Assembly (NCBI GenBank): GCA_011947345.1 | Contig: JAAVTG010000645.1 | Location: 62,001-126,000, forward strand | Source: Phytophthora quininea | Taxonomy: Eukaryota > Oomycota > Peronosporomycetes > Peronosporales > Peronosporaceae | DNA length: 64,000 nt | Reading direction: 5' to 3' | In this document: in pieces, positions 55,741 to 64,000 of the stretch | Position numbering within the stretch: position 1 is the first letter of the stretch | How the letters are laid out: each line of letters opens with the position of its first letter | Notes under the pieces: model-generated | Told to the model about the DNA's origin: nothing | The model's input: only the letters and a program-made list of their open reading frames with translations | Database searches by the model: none | Position numbers and translations under genes: made by a program

Positions 55741-55859
55741 CCGACGAGCAGGCAACTCACCTACGCCCTGACATTCCACAAGCAGCCTAGCATATTCACT
55801 GCGATCTGAAGCCCGAGAACGTGCTGATCAGGGCGACGCACGAAACCCCGGCGTTGTAA
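55741..55859 (+). pseudogene. DYRK-type protein kinase relic
   Basis: CAT at 55791 opens HIHCDLKPENVLIRATHETP, the catalytic loop of DYRK/PRP4-type kinases (HCDLKPEN). One frame over, just upstream, QLTYALTFHKQ resembles the helix that precedes it. A GTAAGA donor-like site follows at 55855. The rest of the kinase is absent. Confidence 0.5.
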
Positions 55860-56640
55860 GAAATCTCCGGCATAAACCTGTTAAATGCATGCTTGCTGTT
55901 GCCACGTAATGCGTTATGGAGGCAACTGTTGCGCTGTTAGATGACAAAAACAATTACGCGCAGCGTTCAACTTAGTTAATGGTGCTGGGAGGTTTATTTA
56001 GTAGCAGTCGTTACGGCGTTTCAGCTGTGTTGCAAATTTCTTATTGGTGAAGGAAGAACTTCTCGCAAAAACTCGGCGAGCGTATCGTGATCGACGAGTA
56101 TTAATTTCTAACGTCCACAAAGTTACTGGGGTCATTGTCATTACGAGGAATAGCTCGTACATGACATGATTCACATCACCTATTTTGCCTAATTTTGCAG
56201 TAGATGAACACTTGTTTGTTAACTCGGGCTGGTAATAATCGATTGCGCGTTTTCGTGTATATAAAGTAATGAATGCTCCAGTTGTGTTTACTGAAGGCTA
56301 AAGATGTCAGGATAGCGAGGATCATCATGGCAAGCAGCTGGATCCGCGAGAACCGCTCTGGTACTAATACCCACCATATTAAAACTTTGCGTTCTCGAGT
56401 TGGTGACGTTTTTCTGCGGCAATTTCCTGGATCTCTTCATGCAAGGCATTTTCATCCTTAGCTTTCACGATGCGCATGTCTACTGGGAGCTATGCATCCT
56501 TTGAGATGACGACTGTTAGGTTCTCATTGTGCTTCGTAATAAGGCAACAAGCTGTCCGTGGTGTGTCCGTTCGCGGCGATACGTCACACTTTCGTTTGAT
56601 TGACTAGAAATGGGGAGAAGCCCTATTTCTAGCAAATCAA
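55860..56640. other. Gene-free, with a short minus-strand coding relic
   Basis: Near 56380-56480 the minus strand reads DENALHEEIQEIAAEKRHQL, a helix-like stretch with no context. Nothing else is recognisable. Confidence 0.25.
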
Positions 56641-56644
56641 ACAC

Positions 56645-56722
56645 AACGGTGCGAATCTAAGGGCCCGCTGACTCAAACAACCATCTAACACTGCAAGTAA
56701 TGCAGCGAGCGGAACGGAGTCC
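56645..56722 (+). repeat. Second copy of the putative Helitron-end repeat
   Basis: gctgactcaaacaaccatct, gcaagtaatgcag and gagcggaacggagt match the copy at 38285-38375 with scattered differences. Confidence 0.5.
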
Positions 56723-56781
56723 AAGATCCAGCGCTGCCAGTGACTGCGGCGCCCATTCGTCAAAACGAATTTCAGGGAATC

Positions 56782-56809
56782 GCTGCCGAGCGGAGCGAAG
56801 GCGGCCTAG
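56782..56809 (+). repeat. Helitron-like 3' hairpin with CTAG end
   Basis: GCTGCC (56782-56787) pairs with GGCGGC (56800-56805) around gagcggagcgaa, and CTAG follows directly (56806-56809). A GC hairpin just before CTRR is the classic Helitron 3' end. Confidence 0.45.
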
Positions 56810-57639
56810 AATATGGACCACACCAATGGGCCATGTATTCGTACCTTAATGGGACGTTTGCGCCTAAAATTGCGGAAAGGTGCGTTGCATGTATGCGTGT
56901 TAGACTTAATTGGAGACGAAGCCTCTACGCGCAGATAGTCCTTGACTCCTGGAAAAAGTTACCATAAAGTGTATGACCTAGCGCTTGCGCTTGCGCTGGG
57001 GGAGGGGAGGGTGTCGTGCTAAGGGGGCTGGCCCACCACCCACTCTGAGTGAGAGCACTCTATGGCGCCTGCCTATTGGCCAAATTTACCCGAAGCTTTC
57101 GACCAACCGATGTCGAGCTTCCGGTGAATAGCGATGTGCAACAGATATCGCACGATGACTCTCAATACTGCCCGGGCGCTCAAACCCGGACTTACCGGCT
57201 GTGCCATTCATGGTACAACGAAAACCACTCCGTACACATTTTTGGGTATGCTGTATTGTCTGGGCCAAAATAGTTCGTACCGAAATTCAAGGTCAGATTA
57301 CACATGGAAGATGGTGACTTTCCATATACGATAGTTAGATATAAGGGTAATTCGCGTGCGTAGATTCCGATTTTGAGGTCAGATTTGGCCAATTCTGCGT
57401 CGTTTTTGAGCTACAGCCGCTCCAAAACTTTCTCGGCCAGCCAAAAGTTTGGGGAAAGGGCTCCATTAGGGCTAACCGATCATCAGTCAAAACCTGCGAG
57501 TCTCATTGGCTCAGAACACAAACCACATGCCGGAACATATGGTGTTTAGGTTTAATTTAGGGTTACCAGGTGTTGATGCAGTCGAGCAATAAAACCAAGG
57601 AGCAACACAGCAAATCCAAGCAATTACTCCTGCATTAGA

Positions 57640-58155
57640 TTTCATAGGCATCCTTCATCGCTATCACTCGCTTCGCTTGCGAGCTCTTCTTCTCCAACGT
57701 CTGCGCATTCGATCTCTTCCTCTTGCAGTGCCTGTAGATATCGGTCTTCCTTTTCTGAACCTCCTTGTACGCATCTCGGCCTCGCTGCTTAATCTCACTA
57801 GGGTCTGTAAAATGATACTTATTAATTCGGAGAGGTTTTTAATACTTAGCGCTAAAACGTTGGGGGCACTGACCTCGCTGGTCTTCGAGCTCTAGCTCTT
57901 CTTGTAGGCCGTCCTGACGTCCGCAATTGTGCTAGTAGGCTTCCCAATGTACTTGTGGACCCACTCGCGCGTGCGGCCAGCCAGTTGTGGGTCTTCTTGA
58001 TGACCTTCGAGGACGTTTTTGTTGGCACTCACAATCATTGCTCGCTCAGCGGCACTTGTCTTCTTCCCTCTTGTCATCGCCACAGCAATGCTAGCGAAAT
58101 GGGGCTCATTCCTACAGAAAGAGGGTAGTTTCAGCATCATTTTGCGGGTCTGCAT
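57640..58155 (-). pseudogene. Unidentified basic protein, broken
   Basis: The minus frame from 58155 reads MTRGKKTSAAERAMIVSANK (from an internal Met), then GRTREWVHKYIGKPTSTIAD and a TAG at 57892-57894. A GTCAGT...TTACAG intron-like segment (about 57806-57875) follows, and then another open segment, RGRDAYKEVQKRKTDIYRHC and LEKKSSQAKRVIAMKDAYEI, in a non-matching phase. It could be a transposase head or a host orphan; no family is recognised. Confidence 0.35.
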
Positions 58156-58650
58156 GGTCTCATCCGCCTATTATTAGCTGAGCTACGCGTCGAAATGTCG
58201 AGCATTTTGTCTTCCCGGTACGAACTTTTTGGCCCAGACAATAGGCGGGATATCTGCGCGGTTTATTTCGAAGGGAGCTGGCACGCCAGACAGTTTGCAG
58301 ATGCGAACACACTCAACAAAAACGACGCACTAGATCCAAGATCAAGACTCCAACCTGCATAGGAAAGGTGTGCACGTACTTAGACGTAATGACTAACGCG
58401 CCGTGTAGCTCTGTTTCGTGCCCACAGGACACCATGGCGCGACCCAAACGCAAGCGGATGCGCGAGAACATATAGAAAGAGTTGCGGGAGAACGAACGCG
58501 TTAACGCGACACCATGCGGACCTGAGGACCGTGCGGACAAGCGGAAGCGCTAACAAGGACGAAGTAGCAGACGATGCAATCTTAACAAGGCTCTGGAAGC
58601 ATTAATGTTGAACACGGACCACTTCACAACTAGGGAGGTCCAAGCACCAG

Positions 58651-60350
58651 CTATCGACATGAGTGACGGTCAGGGAGATAAGAAGGAGGAAGCAGAGGTC
58701 GCAAAGTCTGTACGGCGGGCAACCGTACCCGCCCAATGTACTTCTCGAGCAGCTTTCGGGTGACCGTGGTTAACCGGTACAAGTGACTCGGTTGCCCGTG
58801 GTTAACCGAGAGATAAATCTGTGGGGTACGTGCATAAATCAAAGTTGAGGTGTTAGTCTCGCTACAGCAAGTCGGCATTAGACCTGGCAACCAAAATATC
58901 GTTGAGTACTGCAGGTCCCAGCGCACTTCGTTTTTGGAGAAGATGTTGCCTGCATCCGAGAATTTGCTTTCTGACATAGCGCTTGAGGCAGGAATAGCTA
59001 GTATCGATCTAGCTACCGCTGACAGTAGTGGAAATGACGGTTCACCATTTAGCATGGATGCTGTCCTCCACCAAGGAGATCGAAGTTTTTCGGTCATCTT
59101 CGCTTACCTTGTAGGACATGTACCGATTTAATTCCAATCGGTCGGATGAAGTGACACCACTCGACCGCTGCTCCTCTTGGTCGGACCCTTCTCGGTCAGA
59201 TTCATCAGATCCGTCCAGACTAAACAAAAGGTGAGAGCCTTTCTTCTTCTTTCGAGCTGGTCTAGGTGCGTCCTCAGCCACACCAGACACCCTTGAAATA
59301 TTTTCACGCATTCGTAGCAACAACATCGACTTAATATCTTCCAGATGGGTCGTGGAGATAGAAAATTTTCTCATGCGATTTTTTTGTCGCGGATCAAGCA
59401 ATGCTGCCAAGTAGTGAAGCTCTGATAATTCCCATTTTGGCATGCCTTGAGAGGAAACTAGGCTTTTGAGAGGTTTTATTGGCGCTGAGTCTGGCGGTAT
59501 CACTGCAACATCATCTTCGTTTGTTGTTGCATTGCTCGGGCAATTATTGGGCTCCATATTACTGTCGGGACCTCTGGTCAAGTTTACCCGGTTGGTTGTG
59601 GGCTTTTTGCTCCTTGTAGATTCATTTCGAGGTTGTAGGAGACCCAGTAGAGCTTGGCGATGATACACGACCAAATGAATTGTTGGTTTGGTCCAACTCT
59701 CCAGAGCCAGTGCTGCTTCCTGGAAGGGCTGTAAAAGCCTTACAAGCTCCTCAAGGAGATCCTTTTTACCTTGTGTATCAGTTGAAACCTATTACGCGAA
59801 GCCAATATTCTTTCTAGTTCACTGTAGACTTTGAGCACACTTTGTAGCATCCGAAGTAGAGAATTCCAGCGGGTCACATTTTCTTGCTTCACTGTGGTCG
59901 ATAGCATAGACTGCAATTCGGCCTTGTTAATGTAAGCTACTACAGCTTTACAAATTCAGTCTCGATAGCTGCCTTTGCAGCGCGTTGGTCCAGGTTTCGA
60001 AGCGCCGTCAACCTTCTTTCAAGAGAGGCAGATCGCTGCACTTGGTCTTCGACGCCCGATTCATCTTCCACTCTCAATTCATCTTCAACAACGCTAGTCT
60101 CAGTGACGCCAACGTCGCAGAGAGACCGGTGGCCCGCGAGGGGCGAACGAGAAACCTCTCCATGGCAAAGTGCGCGGTGCAGTGTTTGTGCTGTCAAGGA
60201 AACGAAAGGTTGTGTTGGCTCGGGCGACCGTACCCTCCCGAAGATAATCCGCGCCAGCATTCGGTTGACCGTAACCGCCCGTTGTCGCAACCGAAACTTA
60301 ACCGTTCGAGTTTGGCCAACCGATTGCGACCTCTGGGAGGAAGACAACCC
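58651..60350 (-). mobile_element. Second hAT-family element, degenerate
   Basis: Minus-strand order: NVTRWNSLLRMLQSVLKVYS (59740-59890), AALALESWTKPTIHLVVYHR, LSELHYLAALLDPRQKNRMR with a Lys/Asp-rich insertion (59042-59674), and the dimerisation block FPLLSAVARSILAIPASSAM then SESKFSDAGNIFSKN (58850-59097). G/C-rich repeats of the type gggcaaccgtacccgcc flank it at about 58715 and 60215. Several frame breaks. Confidence 0.75.
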
Positions 60351-60399
60351 AGCAGAACATCAACGACGTTACGCCGAGTCTGTGGGAGAAATTGCCCCC

Positions 60400-61682
60400 A
60401 TGCCGGTGGCAACTCCAGCACCAAGTGCGGTAATTCCTGACCCAGACGAAGTGGAGAGGATCCGTGCGAAGAAAGCCGAGAACGCGCGGAAACGGAGAGC
60501 CAACATGACCCCATCTCAGAAAGAGTGTACTCAGACTCGGAATCGAGAGCTGCAGCGGATTCGACGGGCCAGGAAGAAAGCAGACCATTTTCAGGCCAGA
60601 CAAGAACATGAAGGATTGTACCAAGAGGCTCGGCGTGCTAAGCGAACCGAGGAGACGCGGGAGGAAGCTCGAGAGTGTGATCGCGTCTATCGTGGCAGCC
60701 GTCGAGAAGGTCAATCACAAGGAGAGAGAGAGAGAGAGACCAGGATCGAACGTACCAGCTTAATCGTCGCGAGAATCGATGTCAAGACGAGAGAGACCGC
60801 GGGCGGGAACGGGGAAGCACATACCAGCAGCGTCATCGTGGTAATCAATCGCAGGAAAAAAGGAATAGGAGCGTGAGTGCGATCGCTTCTACCAGGACGC
60901 TATGACGAGACTGAATAGGTGTGGGCAAGGCGCCATGAAAAGGCGCGTGTGAACCAAGAAGATCGATGATCGCTCCTGACAGAAGCCGAGCGTGAGGCGG
61001 AACGTGAACGTAATCGCATCGATCATGAAATTCGACGTATACTCCAAGGATACCACGAACGGGAGGTAGCTCTAGAACGTGATACATTGCGGCGTCGACA
61101 GAGGCATGACGCCCAAACGGAGGTACAGCGTGCGGAGCGAGGCGAGGCCGAAAACGAGAACAGGCGGGTTAGAAACCATTGCCCTCCACGTGGTCACGCA
61201 CTCTATAACCACGGGAGCTTCTGCAAGTCCAAGGTGTCTGGGAAAAATGTTGAAGACGGTCGGCACAAGATTCCAGATCAGATACAGTGTGCTTGGTGTA
61301 GGGCCTGGAAATGGCCGGGCGAATCTGCTTTCTCATGTTGTCTGACGGGAAAGGTACAACTACTGGGATTGAAATCAGCTCCAATTACCTCCACGACTTT
61401 TATCGAGAACAGGAGTTCAGAGAACACATCCGTGCGTACAATCAGGTGTTTGCTATCACGTCCATCGGGGCGTCTAGAAATGACAGCTCCGCCATTCAAC
61501 GCATGAGAGAGGATACACCGAAGCTGGGGAAGCGCGGTGTCTATACGTACAGGATTCAAGGTGCCATGGATTACTATCTCGGTTCTCTACTCCCGTCGAT
61601 CGATTGCTTCGACACGAGCCAACCAGCTCCAGCGAAGGTTGCACAGATTTACATCGTAGATCCAGATATGCGCCAACGGTGA
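60400..61682 (+). mobile_element. Helitron RepHel N-terminal part, degenerate
   Basis: A long Arg/Glu-rich head (MTPSQKECTQTRNRELQRIR, TREEARECDRVYRGSRR) precedes a zinc-finger-like QCAWCRAWKWPGESAFSCC and the Helitron-like N domain: EFREHIRAYNQVFAITSIGA, YTYRIQGAMDYYLGSLLPSI and AKVAQIYIVDPD. The motifs match the region ahead of the Rep domain in oomycete Helitrons. Frame changes occur near 60870, 61300 and 61380. The Rep and helicase domains are missing. Confidence 0.7.
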
Positions 61683-61864
61683 CACTGCACAGTATAACGT
61701 CAACGCACCAGTGCTCGAGACTCTCATGACGTACCTGCTCCCGTCACTACCCAACGTGGAAGGCTCTTTCGGGTGATGGTTGTGCGACCTAGTGGCAGGA
61801 GGCTTGTGCTGTCGAGAAAGGCTTCTCTGTCAAGACTTGCTGGCTTGGTCGTCCCACCTGACCT

Positions 61865-62540
61865 GTGATCCAAAACTCACCAAGGAAGAAAATACCAAAC
61901 CCCACAAGAAGCATCGACAGGTGTTACCAAGCACCCCTGTTTCTTCATCAAACCACCTCGATTGACCAGTTAATACAAGTGAACAGGACACTCGACGCTC
62001 GCTTGACTGTAATGGAGGCTAAGCTCTGCAACAAACACGCACGGACACCAGCACTACACGAAACAAGTGAGGACATAAGCAACGACAAACAGCCATCCAA
62101 GCGACAACGTATCTCTCCAGCTTCGAGCCTCAAAGACACCTGGTTCGCGTGGTACGCTCAGGAGCCGCGAATGTGGAGCTCGACGGACGGCGCTACCAAG
62201 CACGCTCAGTCCGACGCGAAGTGGCTTGTCGCCTTCATGAAGCTGTTCTTGACCGATGGCTTCAAGCTCAACGAGAGCTTACCACGCTGCCGCGATGATG
62301 TCCTTGAGATAAGTGGCTTCTGCGGAAACGGTGACACTGGAGTTCCTTTGCGGCCACGGGATCAAAGCTCGAGGTGGTCACAACGTCCTGAAACACCTAC
62401 GTGGGCTTCACAAGTCAGGGTCGTTGAACGACCACATCACGCACTTCCAGCAGCTTCAGCGCAGAGAGAACCTCATGGACCCTTCGCCATCGTACATCCA
62501 GAACATCATTGAGTCAGCTGCCACAGATGGATAGGCCAGA
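61865..62540 (+). pseudogene. Element-associated unknown ORF
   Basis: DQLIQVNRTLDARLTVMEAK (coiled coil), a basic stretch, then LKDTWFAWYAQEPRMWSSTD and KWLVAFMKLFLTDGFKLNES. The frame then changes near 62300 into a second readable part, KARGGHNVLKHLRGLHKSGS. The Trp-Phe-Ala-Trp-Tyr block seems to recur in Phytophthora repeats; function unknown. Confidence 0.4.
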
Positions 62541-62621
62541 GGTAGATTGCAAACGCGAATGCATTATAAACTTAATGAAGCTAGAGCTAATCTCATAGAA
62601 CCTTTTCACCAAGTCGGAACA

Positions 62622-62962
62622 CAGAGCTTAACCTCCTTGCGGAACAGCAATGTTAACCCCCAGCAGCAGTAGACAAAGTTACCTACGAGACAACTCGGTA
62701 TCACATTTGCACGCAAACACACACACACACACCACTCCCATACAGACGCACACATAGTTTGCTCATGGCTGGAATTGAACCACCGCCACCGAGTGTTTTA
62801 AGCTCGGACCCATCCATCCACTGGGCATCATGGGCGGTCGGGATTTGCGCCCGAGAGCTGCAAAATCCCGAATGGTAGCTCGGCGGTGGATGCCAGTCAC
62901 GCAGTTTGGGTGGCCACGTGGCCACGAAGCCAGCGTATTTATGCTGCTAGTAAGAACACGCT
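62622..62962 (-). repeat. tRNA-derived SINE, copy 2
   Basis: Minus-strand A-box-like TGATGCCCAGTGG (62830-62818) and B box GGTTCAATTCC (62781-62771) with a CCGAG-loop-CTCGG anticodon-like stem between them. The leader contains CGGGATTT...AAATCCCG, a perfect 8-bp hairpin. A (CA)n tract lies downstream at about 62708-62731. It shares most of its length with copy 1. Confidence 0.7.
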
Positions 62963-64000
62963 TTTACATACCCACTCTTTTAGTGGCCCCCGATTTCCGA
63001 GGCCGAGCATCATTTGTCAATTTGCCAGCTGCAGAGCCATGTGCTATGCAGCGCTAAAAATACATGTTTAGTCTTTTGCCTCTATCTTTGCCCACAGGCC
63101 GTGTTAGAGCCTGGGAATCTGCCAATAAACTCGCCTTTGCGTATCTCTCTTAGGATTCTCAAATCTACATGTGGTTTCAAACCTGCTTTTTTAGACTCTT
63201 TTCAGATCGGCTCTTTTCCTTCCGACGTACCGATTTTCCGGTACGCGTCGGAGAAGGTCAACGATCGGAGAATTTTTGCTATGGTAGGCGAAAGCGAACT
63301 TGTCGACAAAATGATCCCGGATCAAGATTTATCTTTTACATGTAGTCTGGCAGTAGATTCCGGATCTGGCGTTAAAATTGCCGAGTTCACACGGGAAGTC
63401 GTTTGAAATCACATATATCGTCATCATCAGAACACTAATTACGCTGATAGCCTCGGATTTGACGTATAAACTTTCGATTTAATTTTAGATAAATTGTTTT
63501 TTTACTCATTCTCAATCTATAATTTAATTTGGTTTTTGCTTGCGCGGTTGTTTGGTTACTCTGACAGATTCGATATCCTCGCAAAGTACAGTGCATCATT
63601 TCGGCGTTTTGGAGACAACGACAGCATCTCGGAGGAAGCAATGATAGGAACAGCATCGGGTTTGGAGGGCGCCTCCTATCTGAATGTTGATGTCGTCGCC
63701 AGTATCAAGCGAAGCTTCACTGCTGTCGCTATCACTGCTACCTGCAGTCGAATAGGTTCGTAGTAGTTGTTGTTTTTGTCACCCCAGTCGTCGCTGTACG
63801 CCATGGACACCATCGTTGCTTTACCTCGACGAAGCAGTCTTTCAGCTGGCTGGTCCTTTGGTTCGGAACTGCTGTAGCGACAAAGCCGTGAGGTGATTTA
63901 ACCGCTCTCCTGAAACCTCATCCGCCAGGATCAGTCAATGGTGCACTGACTTCAATGTGCCCGCTCTGAATGTAGTCATTTTGGGCTTAAGATTCTTTTT
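62963..64000. other. No recognisable gene to the end of the window
   Basis: Short frames on both strands (63014-63406 plus, about 63680-63804 minus) have no domain or start-site support. Confidence 0.4.

Noticed and set aside
60721..60740. (GA)n tract
   Set aside because: A short simple repeat inside the Arg/Glu codons of the Helitron head; coding composition explains it.
63680..63804. Short minus-strand frame starting MVSMAYSDDWGDKNNN
   Set aside because: About 40 codons, no domain and an uncertain start; could be an exon but is not supported.
1..64000. CRISPR array, rRNA or functional tRNA genes
   Set aside because: No regularly spaced direct repeats with unique spacers and no complete tRNA cloverleaf were seen; the only A/B boxes belong to the two SINE copies.

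Overview
The window reads as nuclear DNA of an oomycete, most likely a Phytophthora species. The evidence is a cluster of four secreted elicitin-like genes, receptor-like TKL kinases, short GT-AG introns with a CTAAC-type branch site, Inr-like start-site elements of the form TCAYTYCCNAATTTC just upstream of several genes, and a dense load of Ty3/Gypsy, hAT, Helitron, Harbinger, pogo and mariner-like elements.

Layout. 1-5.1 kb holds ordinary host genes: the first codons of a thioredoxin-like protein (minus), a PX-domain protein (minus), a small DMAC1/DUF4536-like membrane protein with two introns (plus) and a bHLH-PAS type regulator (minus). 6.1-13.4 kb is a graveyard of broken elements: an HTH-type ORF, an ankyrin plus pogo transposase fragment, a full-length but frameshifted hAT element and a MULE remnant. 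14.4-26.5 kb is the functional core: a long ankyrin-repeat protein, three tandem elicitin-like genes on the plus strand (the third broken), two tandem receptor-like TKL kinases (the first lacking most of its catalytic core), a fourth, intact elicitin-like gene on the minus strand and the chaperonin subunit CCT2 (minus). From 26.6 kb to the end the window is repeat-rich and lower in GC: Harbinger-type transposase copies, a GATC-packed tract, hAT pieces, an unidentified 370-codon ORF, a mariner/IS630-type transposase, an AT-rich desert with a 0.4-kb duplication, a Helitron C-terminus, a 9-kb Ty3/Gypsy element with two RNase H domains and a chromodomain (minus, 41.4-50.6 kb), two tRNA-derived SINE copies, a second hAT and a Helitron N-terminus.

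How the genes fit together. The elicitin-like proteins (secretion signal, six cysteines, Ser/Thr-rich stalk, hydrophobic GPI-type tail) and the TKL kinases (signal peptide or TM segment plus cytoplasmic kinase) would act at the cell surface. The bHLH-PAS protein, PX protein, CCT2 and ankyrin protein are intracellular. There are no operons; spacing is compact (about 0.3-0.7 kb) on the left and collapses into repeats on the right, the gene-dense/repeat-rich pattern known for Phytophthora.

Two signals stand out. First, a 9-bp motif TCGCYRAGT occurs about 41 times (hand count, both strands) inside and at the edges of the Gypsy element, in all reading frames and clustered in its LTR, against one copy noticed elsewhere in the window. 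Second, many otherwise good genes are broken by an apparent one-base loss inside runs of 4-5 G or C, which suggests either assembly error or slippage; this must be settled before the frameshifted genes are called pseudogenes.
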